NCBI GenBank assembly: GCA_022575985.1 | Contig: JAKSXM010000107.1 | Span: 6,758,001 to 6,822,000, forward strand | Length of the DNA: 64,000 bases | Source: Anagrus nilaparvatae | Taxonomy: Eukaryota; Arthropoda; Insecta; Hymenoptera; Mymaridae | Reading direction: 5' to 3' | In this document: piece by piece, positions 23,320 to 36,500 of the stretch | Layout: each line of letters opens with the position of its first letter | Position numbering within the stretch: the first letter of the stretch is position 1 | Notes under the pieces: model-generated | The model's database searches: none | What the model was told of the DNA's origin: nothing | Seen by the model: the letters and a program-made list of their open reading frames with translations, nothing else | Position numbers and translations under genes: made by a program

Positions 23320-24450
23320 TTAATAACTTAAATATAGCACACAAATCAGCTTTAAACCCTTTATATTATAATAATCTATTCAAAAATGATAAAATTTACC
23401 GAAATTGTATGATTTTTTTCCAATATTTTTAACAAATTCTTGTTTTATAAATTAAATTACTTCTAAATTTTATAAAATTTATCATTTTTAACCCTTTAAG
23501 TTATAATTATTCACTCAAAAATCATAAAATTTACCGAAATTGTATGATTTTTTCCAATATTTTTAATAAATTCCTGTTTTATAAATTAAATTACATCAAA
23601 ATTTTATAAAATTTACCATTTTTATCCCCTTAAATTACAATATTTCACTCAAAAATCGTATGATTTTTTTTTTGCAATATTTTTGATAAATTCTCGTTTT
23701 ATAAATTAAATTATATCAAAATTTAATAAAAATTATCAAGTTTACCCCTTTAAATTATTATAATCTATTCAAAAATGATAAAATTTGCCGAAATTGTATG
23801 ATTTTTTTCCAATATTTTCAATAATTTCTTGTTTTATAAATTAAATTATACTAAAATTTTATAAAATTTATTATTTTTAACGCTTTAAATTATAATATTT
23901 TATTCAAAAACCATAAAATTTGCTGAAATTGCATGATTTTTATTAAATTAATTCAATATTTTTTCTTATCATCTGATAAATTCGCATTTTATAAATTGAA
24001 TTATACAAAAATATTATAAAATTTATCAATTGTAACCCTTTAAACTATAAAATTTCACTTAAAATTCATAAAAATTGCTGAAATTGTATGATTTTAATAA
24101 TCAATTCAAAAATTTTCTTAATTAATAAATTCATATTTCAAAAAAAAAATTTTTGTCATTTTTAACCCTATAAATTATAAAATTTAACTTAAAAATCATA
24201 AAAATTGCTGAATTTTTATAATTTAAAAATTAATTTATCCTTTTTCATATCAACTGATAATTTCAAGTTACACAAGCTATATTATACACTAAAATTTTTA
24301 AAATATTGTTAATTGTAACCCTATATATTGAAAGATTTTTAACTGAAAAACCATTAAAATTGCTGAATTTTTATAATTTAAGAGTTAATTTATTTTTGTT
24401 TTCCTATCAACTGATAATTTCATGATGTAAAAACAATATTAAATCAATAA
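23320..24450 (+). repeat. About 130-145-bp tandem repeats, roughly eight units
   Basis: Each unit has CCCTTTAAATTATAA, CACTCAAAAATCATAAAATT and GAAATTGTATGATTTTT. Similarity falls off towards the right end. Interior of the LTR element. Confidence 0.75.
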
Positions 24451-25284
24451 CTTAAAGATATTGTTGTTTTTAACACTATTTAATTTTACGAAAATTGACA
24501 AAATTCTAGGCCAAAAATCTAGAAATTATGTAGTTTTAAAAATTTAAATTCCAATCGTTTTTTTTTATATATAATGAAAAGCAAACCAATATTAATTTCT
24601 ACATTTTTTTAAACCAAAACTAACCTTGTAAAAGCAAAATTTTAACCAAAAAAATCATAAAAATTTTTTAAATCTTAATTTTTTATTTTATACTATTTTG
24701 AATATCACCACCTATCCCTAAGTACTCCAAGTTTTGGGTATATATTGTCTCGGGGGTTATCAAAACTAATTTATATAGATTGATTTCAGATAACAGCAGC
24801 ATCAACCAATATGAAACAAACTTCTACAATAAAGATCCAAGGGAAAAACACAGAAACATGTCTTCTAAAAGATTTTAATTTTATAAAATAATTTAATATA
24901 GAAATTTTATTTATTATAAAACTTTTTTATATATTCACTCTCAAATTTTCTAACTAGATTTATAAAATAAATATACAAATCTTATTATACAACTAATGTT
25001 CTAATATTAATTATTTTACTTTTATTACATTCAGTTTTATTATATATTATATCATATACAAGTACTTTTTCCATATCAATTATTTTAAAACATTTTGAAT
25101 AATATTGTATTTTCTTAAATTATTTTAAGTAAAACTTAAATATTATCTTGTAATTATCCAAAGAATTTTAATATTGTAATTCAACTATTATAAGCATATT
25201 ATTTTGTACTCTAACCATTGTAAACATTATTGTATTGACACAGACAGTAGACGTCACAAAATACCAAAAGAAACCCTGACCCTG

Positions 25285-25321
<37 letters not shown>

Positions 25322-25403
25322 AACCTGACCCCTTTGCCGCCCCTTATCAACCCCGTCTCCCCCACCCACTCCAATCGGGACGATTGGATTTCCGGGAGGG
25401 AGA
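25285..25403 (+). promoter_or_regulatory. A-run and polypurine tract before the 3' LTR
   Basis: A run of more than 30 A (25285-25318), then a C-rich stretch, then GGGAGGGAGA ending at 25403 right before TGTTACG. The purine tract fits priming of plus-strand synthesis. ORFs across the A-run are spurious. Confidence 0.7.
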
Positions 25404-26258
25404 TGTTACGTATGATAGGTTATAATTCGAGCCATCATATCCGCATTCTTTTATATTTATATATTTAACTTATTCCTGCTTATGTTAGCTCGTAAATCGA
25501 GCTAACATACCTGCATTTCCTCAATATTACAATAGCCAATTTATATCTGACACTTTCATACATTCTTTAATATCCTATTTCACTAATTCAGATCCGGCTC
25601 CTTATAAATTGGCAGAAATATAGAATCGAAGGTCATTAATGACGCATTTTAGGCAATGAAGAGTTGCATAAATCCCCTCACGATTTCCCCCGAAATAATC
25701 AACGACGCTTTCGTTAATTGGACGTGACGAGACCGACGCTTCCGCGTATTGGACAATCCCACCTAAATTCAAGTACCTGGGCAGTTACTAATTAGTTTAT
25801 ATAATATACCCGCAACTGCTCTCCTGGCAGTTCGACTCTTAACTACTGTCAGTTACTCTCAGTTACTCTTACATACTCCCATGATAACTGGCCTACTAAC
25901 ATCAGGTTTAGTTTAGGAGACTTACATTCGATTAGAACAAATTTCTTGAGTATACGTATTTTACAGTTTGACTCAGACAGTTTTTATATTATCTTATAAT
26001 AAATTCAGTGTTTTATATCAAAGTACTAAGTTCATTTATTTAAAGTGACTAATCCTTCATAAATCCTGAACTTAAACTATTTAAGTTCTACCAGCTTCAG
26101 AGCTCGAGGTCAACATCAACTTGAATTTATCTCTACATCAACAACTATAACCTATACAACCAGAATAAATACCTGGGGCACTAAATATCCCCAGGATAAA
26201 TCTTATTTTATATTTATTTTATATTAAGTATCCTGATTAAACCTCAGGATACGTAACA
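25404..26258 (+). repeat. 3' LTR (855 bp)
   Basis: Matches 19159-20017 except for scattered substitutions and a shorter AT stretch near its end. Confidence 0.9.
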
Positions 26259-26499
26259 CTTTACAGAGCTGAAAAAATATGATAAAATAATATTAATTTA
26301 AATTTTATTTAGTTTTACATGTATTAACCGTTTTATAGTTTTCATTTAATTTTATTGAAGCTATCTTATAGATTTATAATTCTGAAAAAGAACAAAAAAA
26401 AATTTCGAGACTTCGAGACTTCTCGTCGAGACTTTTTCGAGTCTTGGTATCGTATCGCAATTTTTATTGACAGATCTCGCGTCAAGCACTATCTTTGAA

Positions 26500-27194
26500 G
26501 CACTGAATTAATCATTTTTATTATTCTTAAAAAAATTATTTTCAAGAAAGAATCTAATTTGGATAACAATGCTTAGTTTGAAATTTTTTACATTTTTATT
26601 AGGTTTTTCTTTTTGCAACAATTTTATTAAGAGGTGTTTGGCTATCCGACTTTGTAGGTCTGGTTGATCTCGAGTCTGTTTTAAAAAGAATAAAAAGAAG
26701 TAATTTTTATAAACTAAAATAAACTTAGAAACAAAGTGTGAAATTTTTTTAAAAAAATAAACAGACGCTAAATAATATTTATTGAATTAATATTTAACTA
26801 TCTTTATTATTTTTAATTATAACATAATTTATATCGCGAAACAGAATAAACTTGCTCGGACGTAAATTATGTGGTAACGTAAGTCCGACAAAATTTTTGA
26901 TTCAAGCTCCAGATAAATTTCTAATCCAGATAAATTTCTATTCAGAGACACATTTCGGATCTCTGAAAACTTTCGGAATAACCCCAAAAACTGATCTCAA
27001 TCGACCCACAATATAAGAAAAAATACTTACTTTTATTTATTGAAATAAATTAAAAAAACAATAATCACAAATTTTTATTTGCTTCAAAATTTTAAAAGCA
27101 ATATAATTTTTTCCAAAGGCTAAAGCTTGCTTGAAAAAATATGTTTTTTTATATATATTTATTTTCTTTATTCGTTTTTTGACTTCTTTTACAA
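26500..27194. other. Spacer, nothing recognised
   Basis: AT-rich, with a GCTCCAGATAAATTTCTAAT-like short duplication near 26905-26945. No exon or element end was found. Confidence 0.4.
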
Positions 27195-27466
27195 CCCACG
27201 TAAAAGGATTAAGCTTAATTTTGGGTAAGCTTAATGAAGTAAGCTTACTAGCTTAAGCTTACTGAAGTAAGCTTACGGACTAACCTAAAAAAGCTTAATT
27301 TTAAAAATGAAGTCTTTTTAGGTTAGTCCGTAAGCTTAATTTTTAAAATTAAGCCTTTTTAGGTTACTCCGTAAGCTTACTTCAGTAAGCTTAATCCAAT
27401 AAGCATACTCCAGTAAGCTTACTTCAGTAAGCTTACCCAAAATTAAGCTTAATCTTTTTACGTGAG
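27195..27466. mobile_element. 272-bp fold-back element with CCCACGTAAAA ends
   Basis: Complete palindrome built from AAGCTTA/TAAGCTT motifs. The ends are CCCACGTAAAAGGATTAAGC and its near-complement, with AA on each side. Shares its terminus with the 2.4 kb palindrome at 28789-31197. Confidence 0.8.
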
Positions 27467-27504
27467 AAATAAAAAACATTGTTAATAATTTACGAAAATG
27501 AGCT

Positions 27505-28165
27505 GCCAACTAGCTGGCACTAAGGTTCCTCAAACAATGAGCTTAATACTTCAATATATCACTGATATCACCGATTACTGGATATTCGATTACTCAGATA
27601 TTAGTACTTTCATGGAATTAAATGAAGTATTACACAAAAAAAAAATATTGCAGTTTTTTTAATTTGTTTGATTTTTTAAATATTATATAGAAAAAAATTT
27701 TGAAAAAATTTGGTATCAGACCCAAAAAATTGCTATAAACAAACTTTTTAAAACTAGTGCTCTCATAGAAATAAATTAGGTACTACGTCCAAAAAGAATA
27801 AAAAAGTTAGTGTTATTGTATATTTTTATTAAAAAAAATTTCAAAAAATTAAGTATCGGAATTGAAAAATCGAGTAAAAACCATACTTTCAAATATACGT
27901 ACTTTCATGGAAATAAATGAGGTATTACATCCAAATTCAAAAAAAAAAAAAATTAATTCGATATTTTTTGATGAAAAAATTAAAAAAAGAAAATTAGGTC
28001 TTAATTCCATAATGGTTTTGAAATATCACTGGTTACATACACACACACACACACACATAAAGATTTTTTTTAAAACCGGTTTTTTAGCTTCCTGAGGTCT
28101 CAAATCTCGGTTATATGCAAAAAAATCAAAGATCAAAATTTGACCTATCACAATGGTTCCTCATT
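27505..28165 (+). repeat. Repeat family A, short copy
   Basis: Left end TGCCAACTAGCTGGCAC (a small hairpin) then GGTTCCTC. Right module AACCGGTTTTTTAGCTTCCT, GAGGTCTCAAA and the palindrome GGTTCCTCATTGAGGAAC. An (AC)n run lies at 28038-28057. Related copies are at 33355-36705 (inverted), 48308-50875 and about 54770-57842. Class unknown. Confidence 0.65.
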
Positions 28166-28340
28166 GAGGAACAAAAAAAAAATTTCGAAAAATTACGTAT
28201 CAGATGGAGAAATCCCTTAAAAACGATAATTCTGGATATTAGTACTTTTATAGAAATAAATTAAGAGGAATCCTCAGCTGTATCGAGTGTTGTTACATTT
28301 TTTGAGTTATATCTAATTTTTTTCTATGTTGCACAATAAA

Positions 28341-28566
28341 ATAAAAAATTCTAATCTGAGCAACCCGGAAAGAAATGATCAAAGATTATGTGTAAAAAAA
28401 AAAAAATAATTTTTAATCATATTTAGAGGGTGAAAATAGGTTGCAAAAAAAATAAAACCTATTTTCGCCATCTAAATATTATTAAAAATTAATTTTTTTT
28501 TTTTACACATAATCTTTGATCATTTCTTTTCGGGTTGCTCAATTTAGAATTTTTAATTTTTTATTA
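28341..28566. mobile_element. About 225-bp palindromic MITE
   Basis: Arms carry GAGCAACCCGGAAAGAAATG and CATTTCTTTTCGGGTTGCTC, extending outward through AATTCTAA/TTAGAATT and inward through an A-run. The centre is at about 28455. No ORF. Confidence 0.75.
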
Positions 28567-28788
28567 TTTTAGCCAATTATTAAATGATAAAAAATTATGC
28601 AGTATTTTATGATGATTTTCTTCAATCAGCGCGCGCATATATCGAAGATCATTAAAATGCGTTTCATACGCATCTAGTATAATTTTTATATTCATGCTTT
28701 ATACGTAAGTAGCAAAGTAAGGGTCTGATGGTTTCGTCTGTCGTAATATATATATATATCCAGAAAAAACTATATTTTAAAAAATCAA

Positions 28789-31197
28789 CCCACGTAAAAA
28801 ATTATTAAGATCTTTTTATGATCTTATTAATATCTTAATAATCTTTTATTAATATCTTAATAAGATCTTAATAATAGTTTAAAAATCTATTATTAAGATC
28901 TTAATAAGACGAAAAAGAAAAACATGTAGTTTTATTTTTTAAAACCTAATAAGTTATTGATTTTACTTATTCAGTCAGGTGGAAAACTCACGCGTAAAAA
29001 TTAGCTCGGAGCTTCCTGTTCTCGTTGTATGTTCAAGTAAACCAAAAACCTCGTTATCACCATAGGTGAAAAATTTTAGACATGTATGCGACCACGACTA
29101 ATGTCAAAATTTTTGCGCCTTGGCTAGTTCGTTGAAAAGCTATTTTTTACTCAAAACGTACGTTTTCCGTCACTATACGTTTAAGATTTTTAGTCAATTT
29201 TAAAAAAGCCTTGAAGCTTTATAAAGATTAGTGAAACTGTATTATTCGGGAGTTAAATATTACGTCTAAGTATAAAGGGCGTAAAATTTTAGCGCTAGTG
29301 AGAACACCTGATCACCCTCCACGCCCATGGTGCTTAGGATATTATTTGCCTCCCTAGGCGTACAAAGTTTGCAGAAAGCTCCGTGAAAGTGGGAACTACA
29401 AAATTGTATGCAATTTGTGTACATCAAAATTCTGCACAAAAATGATTGTATAAAAATTGTACGAATTTGAACAATTTTAATACAGTCAACGTAGAGAAAA
29501 GTTAATACAAATTGTTCACAATATCTAACCAGATTCGTCAAAAAAGAAATAGAGAAATTATATGGAAAAGAAGAAAAAAAAAATGAAAATTATTTCTTCT
29601 AAATTTAATTGTATCACGGCACTAGAGCTCCTAAAATCCTAAAAATAAAAGGACACATCCATATTCTTCATATTTCTATCAAAATTCTTGGTGATATTCC
29701 TCGAATTGTTTATTTTTTATTTTAGACATCACTTTTTTTAAAACTTCTTTTTTTAATAATTAATTTCAATCAGACTTGTGAAAAAATCATAGTTCACGAA
29801 TTGCACTTTAAAATAATAATCGATAAAAAAATAAAACTTTTGCAAAAATTAGGTTATTAAAAAAAAATATTAATTTACAACGAGGGGTCAGTTTGGTTCG
29901 TCTTGATAAACTGATCATTTTTTTTTATTTTGACAATTGTTTATTTACAATTAAAAATGTAACCAAGCAACGATTCAAATATAAAAAAAAATAATCAGTT
30001 AATCACGAATATCCAAACTGACCGCTCATCGTAAATTGATATTTTTTGAATAACCTAGTTTTTACATAAGTTTTATTTTTTTATCAGTATTTTAAAGTTA
30101 GATTTGCGAACTAAGAAGAATGCTTTATAAGTCTGTATAAAATCAAATATTGATAAAAGTTTTTTTTTTTAATAAATGATGCCTAAAATAAAAGTTTAAA
30201 ATATAAAAATTTGATTTTTCTGTGAAAAAATTAATTTTCTCTAGAAAAAACCAATTTGAGAAATGTAACCAAGAATTTTGATAGAAATATGAAGAATATG
30301 GATGCGTCCTTTTATTTTTAGGATTTTAGGAACTATCTAGATCTGGTATCTAGCGTGTGAGACAATAAAATTTGCAGCAGAGCAAAATTTACAAGGAATA
30401 ATTTACATTTTTCTTCTTCTCCATATAATTTCTCTATTTCTTTTTTGACGAATCTGGTTAGATATTGTGAACAATTTGTATTAACTTTTCTCTACGTTGA
30501 CTGTATTAAAATTGTTCAAATTCGTACAATTTTTATACAATCATTTTTGTGCAGAATTTTGATGTACACAAATTGCATACAATTTTGTAGTTCCCACTTT
30601 CGCGGAGCTTTCTGCAAACTTTGTACGCCTAGGGAGGCAAATAATATCCTAAGCACCATGGGCGTGGAGGGTGATCTGGTGTTCTCACTAGCGCTAAAAT
30701 TTTACGCCCTTTATACTTAGACGTAATATTTAACTCCCGAATAATACAGTTTCACTAATCTTTATAAAGCTTCAAGGCTTTTTTAAAATTGACTAAAAAT
30801 CTTAAACGTATAGTGACGGAAAACGTACGTTTTGAGTAAAAAATAGCTTTTCAACGAACTAGCCAAGGCGCAAAAATTTTGACATTAGTCGTGGTCGCAT
30901 ACATGTCTAAAATTTTTCACCTATGGTGATAACGAGGTTTTTGGTTTACTTGAACATACAACGAGAACAGGAAGCTCCGAGCTAATTTTTACGCGTGAGT
31001 TTTCCACCTGACTGAATAAGTAAAATCAATAACTTATTAGGTTTTAAAAAATAAAACTACATGTTTTTCTTTTTCGTCTTATTAAGATCTTAATAATAGA
31101 TTTTTAAACTATTATTAAGATCTTATTAAGATATTAATAAAAGATTATTAAGATATTAATAAGATCATAAAAAGATCTTAATAATTTTTTACGTGGG
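28789..31197. mobile_element. 2.4 kb near-perfect palindrome with CCCACGTAAAA ends
   Basis: The left half (28789-29990) and right half (29995-31197) are reverse complements, near-identical over the outer 780 bp and more diverged towards the centre. Two 91-residue ORFs (29266-29541 minus, 30445-30720 plus) encode the same peptide because they lie in mirrored arms; two residues differ. The peptide resembles nothing known to me. Both arms also hold the AAGCACCATGGGCG block found at 47066 and 58191. Confidence 0.85.
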
Positions 31198-31617
31198 AAA
31201 GCAGTGTCGCCCTCTAAAAATTGTATTATGATTAATAAAATATATGAGCAATGTAACTTTTTATTTTACTTGATTGGCTATTTTTTTTTTAAATTATTAA
31301 AAATTTTATATTTTTTTGTTATATTAATTTTTTTTTTTTTTTAATTTATAGAAGTTTCTTTTCAGACATTTTAATTATTTCGCATTAAAAAGATTAAAAA
31401 AATTTGAAAAAAAAAATCAGTTTAAAAGTTTTACAGTAAAACTATTTTACATTGTCAAATATAGGCAGGAATTTTGGAAGTAAGAAAAGTATAACCTTTT
31501 TTTTAAAATTAAAAATGTTTTAATTTTATTAAAATAATTTAAAAACATTACAGTGTAATTTATAAATATAAAAAAGAAACTTTTTGCTGTAATGATCTTT
31601 TTTTGCTACCATTATTA
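31198..31617. other. AT-rich 3' flank of the minus-strand gene
   Basis: T-runs and A-runs. Probably the 3' UTR and downstream sequence of the gene ending at 31618. No terminal inverted repeat matching the right flank of the divergent gene pair was found. Confidence 0.4.
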
Positions 31618-33473
31618 TCAATGATAAAATGAATATTGTGCGTTTCCTGCATGCGAAAATTGATAGTTTGTGGAGGTTGAGTGATCTCTAAAATATATAG
31701 GGAAAGCTTGTTGGTGGTGCTGATAGTAATTTGGTATTCTAGATACTGTTGGTATTATTGCTTGTTGATATGGGTAATTTTGACCTACAGTGGCAGAAAG
31801 AAACATTTGTTGTAAAATCTGTTGATTTGCTAGCTGATTGGCTACGATGGTTGGATGTAGGTTTGGCGATACTGGAAAATATGTCGATTGATTTAATAAT
31901 TGATTCTGAATATCATATCTATTATCACTGTTGCATGATATAAATTTTTCATATTTTTTATTATTTCCATGTAAAATAGGATTCTGCCATTTAAATTTAT
32001 TATTTGACTCTAGGTCTTCAATTTTTGTTATACCTTAAATTTTTTTTATTGTATATGTTCAAAAAAATTTTTAAATAATATATAGTTGTTAAAATTTAAA
32101 AAATATGTATTTATTAATTATTACCTTTCAATCCTGCTTTCAACTCCTTTACACGTATACATTCCTGGATACCTAGAAATAATATTTGATATTAATATAT
32201 TTGTATATTAAATTATTTTTTTTGATTCTGTTTTACGTTCAGATTCCTCTTGTAATTTGGAAAGTCGACTTTTCAAATCATTGAGTTCTTCCGTTTTACA
32301 AAAATATGAATTTTCACCGGATAATCGTTCTGAGAATGATTCAGTTTTTTCTTCATTTTTTACACTCTTATCTGGTTTGTAAAATAATAAGCGTAGGTAT
32401 AAGAATTACAAAAATATAATAAATCAAAAATATTTTTATGCCTATACATACCAATAATATCTTTGTCATCAACTTTTTTATATAATTTATCATCGCTTTG
32501 TTTTTCTGTAGGATAAGTTTCAGTTTCGTTTTCCGTATTTTTTTTTGCACTTTCAATTTCATTATCATCAGCAACTGAAAACAGAAAATGTGTTAGAATA
32601 ATCATCTATTAAAATAATATGTAATAACGCTAACCATTTTTTTTTGCTTTGGATTTTATAAGCTTCCTTAGAGAAACTAAAAAAAATAAGTTTCATATAA
32701 ATAATAAATATATTTAATAAAATCAAGTTAAAAATTGTTTAAAGATATAGTATACTTACAAGGTTTTTCAATTTGAAGATTCAACTCATGTTTTTTTAAT
32801 TTCAACGTTGTTTCTACTGAAGTTCTGTTAATTAATTTACTACAGGATCTAGTGACAGGACTCTTTGTCTTTTATTGGAGAAATTGTTTTTTATTTTAAT
32901 CTTTTTTTCTTTGTTATTACCAGTTTTAGAACCAACTTTATTGCCATTACAAATTATATGAGGTAATCGTGCAATGATTTCCAGATGATCTTGGTTTTGT
33001 TGAGCAGCTGATCTATCCAAAAGCTTTCTTCTTGGCATCTTTGACATGCAATTTAATTGATTATCTTTTTTTTTATTTAACTCAGGTTGTGCTTCTTCGC
33101 TATTTTTAAAACATTAAGTTTCATTTACAATTAACATTATTTTTCTCGTTATGCGCACACTGTAAAAAGTCACTTTCTTGGATAAACAAAAAAAAAATAG
33201 ATTATTTTCGAAAATCTAGTCAATTTTCAAAAAAATTGGAATATATTTTGCTTTTGCTTTACGAAAACACGTGCCTGTAAGCACCTTAATTTTCCCATTT
33301 AAATAACATGGGAATTTTGACTTTTTATCTTTATATTTTTTTAACGTGCTGCAAAATTTTGGTTCCTCATAGAGGAACCTTTGTGATAGATGAAATTTTG
33401 ATTTTTGATTTTTTGGCATATAAGCACGTTTTGGGACCTCAGGAAGCTAAAAAACCGGTTTTTAAAAAAAGTC

Positions 33474-33523
<50 letters not shown>

Positions 33524-36500
33524 ACCGGTGAAATTCCACAACCATTATGGAATTAAGACCTAATTTTTTTTTCAAAAATTTTTTCATAAAAAAATCTCAA
33601 ACTACTTTTTTTTTTTTTTAATTTGGATGTAATACCTCATTTATTTCCACGAAAGTACTTATATTTGAAAGTACGATTTTTGCTCGATATCTCGAATCTG
33701 ATAACTAATTTTTTGAAAATTTTTTTCTCAAAATTTTTTTCACCAAAAAATACAAAAAATACCAATTTTTTTTTTCTTTACGGACGCAGTACTTAATTTA
33801 TTTCTGTGGAAGTACTAGTTTTAGAAATATCGTTTATAGCATTTTTTTGGACCTGATACTTAATTTTTTGTAAATTTTTTTCTCAAAATTTTTGTTACCA
33901 AAAAATACAAAAAATGCCAAAATTTTTTTTATTTTAGGACGTAATACTTAATTTTTTTCTATGAAAGTACGAATATCTGAAAATATTGTAACCGGTGATA
34001 TTTCACAACCATTATGGAATTAAGACCTAATTTTTTTTTCCAAAATTTTTTTATCAAAAAATCTCAAACTATTTTTCTTTTTTTTTTAATTTGGATGTAA
34101 TACCTAATTTATTTCCATGAAAGTACTTATATTTGAAAGTACGATTTTTACTCGATATCTCGAATCTGATAACTAATTTTTTGAAAATTTTTTTCTCAAA
34201 ATTTTTTTCACCAAAAAATACAAAAAAAACTTAATTTTTTTTTATTTTTGGATGTAGTACCTAATTGATTTCTATGAGAGTACTAGTTTTAGAAATATCG
34301 TTTATAGTAATTTTTTGGACCTGAAACTTAATTTTTTCTAAATTTTTTACTCAAAATTAAAAAATCAAAAAAATTAAAAAATCTGTAATATTTTTTTTTT
34401 TTTTAGTGTAATACTTCCTTTAATTCCATGAAAGTACTAATATTTGAAAATTTTGCAATCGGTGGTATTTAACGACCATTATGGAATTAAGATCTAATTT
34501 TTGTTTCAAAAAATTTTTCATCAAAAAATCTCAAACTACTTTTTTTTTTTTTTTAATTTAGATGTAATACCTCATTTATTTCCATGAAAGTACTTATATT
34601 TGAAAGTACGATTGTTACTCGATATCTCGAATCTGATAACTAATTTTTTGAAAATTTTTTTCTCAAAATTTTTTTAACCAAAAAATACAAAAAAAACTTA
34701 ATTTTTTTTTATTTTTGGATGTAGTACCTAATTCATTTCTATGAGAGTGCTAGTTTTAGAAATATCGTTTATAGTAATTTTTTGGACCTGAAACTTAATT
34801 TTTTCAAAATTTTTTTCTCAAAATTAAAAAATCAAAAAAATTAAAAAATCTGTAATATTTTTTTTTTTTTTAGTGTAATACTTCCTTTAATTCCATGAAA
34901 GTACTAATATTTGAAAATTTTGCAATCGGTGGTATTTAACAACCATTATGGAATTAAGATCTAATTTTTTTTTCAAAAATTTTTTCATCAAAAAATCTCA
35001 AACTACTTTTTTTTTTTTTAATTTAGGTGTAATACCTCATTTATTTCAATAAAAGTACTTATATTTGAAAGTATGGTTTTTACTCGATATCTCAAATCTG
35101 ATAATTAATTTTTTGAAAATTTTTTTCCCAAAATTTTTTTCACAAAAAAATACAAAGAATACCAAATTTTTTTTTTGTTCAGACGTAGTACCTAATTAAT
35201 TTCTATGAGAGTACTAGTTTTAGAAAGCTTATTCATAGTAATTTTATGGATCTAATACCAAATTTTTTCAAAATTTATTTCTCAATATTAATAAAACAAA
35301 AAAATTAAAAAATCTATAATATTGTTTTTTTTTTAAGTTTAATACCTAGTTTATTGAAAATTTTTTTCTAAAAATTTGTTAAATAAAAAACATTAAATCA
35401 CAGCAACATTTTTTTTCTTATAAAATACGGTATTTAACTTTTTTTTATGAAATACTGATATCTCAAATTATAATTTTTATTAGATAAAATAGATCATTAT
35501 AAATATTTTGCTATTCACTGTAAAAATTTTTTATTGTGAAATCACAAAAAATGTAATGGAAATAAATTTCATGAGCAAAAGTTTTGTAAAAGTTACAAAA
35601 CAATAGATTTGTAAAATAACAAACATCATTTTGTATTTTCACAAAAGTAATTGTGTGATTTTAATATACAAAATTTTTGTAAAATCACATTTAAAAAAAA
35701 AATATTTAAAAAATTTTTTTTTATTTATTATCTAAATTATTTTTATACTCATAGAATTTCTATAATTTTTAATCACATATATTTTTTTATTATTTTAATT
35801 TAAAGTAAACATCCTGGATATTAAGATTATATTTTATTCTATAAAGTTTTTTTTAATTTTTTTTTTTTTTTTATTTTATTTGCCTTGACTCAGGATCGAA
35901 CTCTCGAAGTTCAGGTTACCAGCTTCACGATTTACCATTATGCTAAAGAAGGTTTGACAATATATTTTTAAATTGCGGGTGTCATGCTTCGTTTGATTTA
36001 TCATATGTTTTTTTTTCGTAAATTTTAATATTATTTTTAAGCATTTGATTTTTATAAACTAAAAATAATCTAATTATTATTTAAAAATAAAAAAAATAAA
36101 ATTATTACCTCTCGCGAATTAAAATCCATTGATCATGAAAAATAAATGCGATTTTTCCTCGGTAGGTAATTTAAGTGCAATTTGAGCCATTTTTGATTTT
36201 TCTGGCCAAGATTCATATTATACTTAAGAATTTTATTGCATTGGATAGCTCATTTTTCATAGTAAAATTATGGAAAAAAAATTATATTTATATATCGACC
36301 ATTACTGGGCACAAAATTTTTTTGTCTTTAAAATTTTGGTTTTGAAAGAACTAAGTGCGGGAATTTGATTTCTCATCTCTTTTTTAATTTGAGTATAAGG
36401 CTTGTAAGTTTACAAAATCTTTAGGGAATCACAAAGAAATTTTATTTTTCAATAACATTTGTGATTTCACAAGCGCTTTGTATTTAAACAAAACAAATTT

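Larger units (their letters stand above)
19159..26258 (+). mobile_element. Non-coding LTR retrotransposon (LARD-like) nested in the hAT element
   Basis: Two long direct repeats begin TGTTACGTATGATAGG and end GGATACGTAACA. They are flanked by CTTT on both sides (19155-19158, 26259-26262). A primer-binding site matching a tRNA-Asp 3' end lies just inside the left LTR, and a purine-rich tract just before the right LTR. The 5.4 kb interior has no gag, protease, reverse transcriptase or integrase. It consists largely of four kinds of tandem repeat. It is therefore a large retrotransposon derivative that needs proteins from another element. The LTRs differ at only about a dozen sites by eye, so the insertion is fairly young. 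Confidence 0.85.
18570..26491. mobile_element. hAT-type element with 8-bp TSD, split by an LTR retrotransposon
   Basis: Ends are TAGTGCTTCACGCAAGACGA on the left and, reversed, TAGTGCTTGACGCGAGATCT on the right. The 8-bp target duplication TCTTTGAA is exact at 18562-18569 and 26492-26499, the hallmark of hAT transposases. Subterminal TCTCG (left) and CGAGAC (right) repeats fit hAT binding sites. Without the LTR element the hAT part is only about 0.8 kb and non-coding, so it is a non-autonomous member moved in trans. Confidence 0.85.

Noticed and set aside
25168..25425. ORFs across the A/T run before the right LTR
   Set aside because: They depend on a poly-lysine/poly-phenylalanine run and cross the LTR border.
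29266..30720. Two 91-residue ORFs with almost the same sequence on opposite strands as a duplicated gene
   Set aside because: They lie in mirrored arms of the 28789-31197 palindrome. Similarity follows from the DNA inversion, and no motif or splice support is present.
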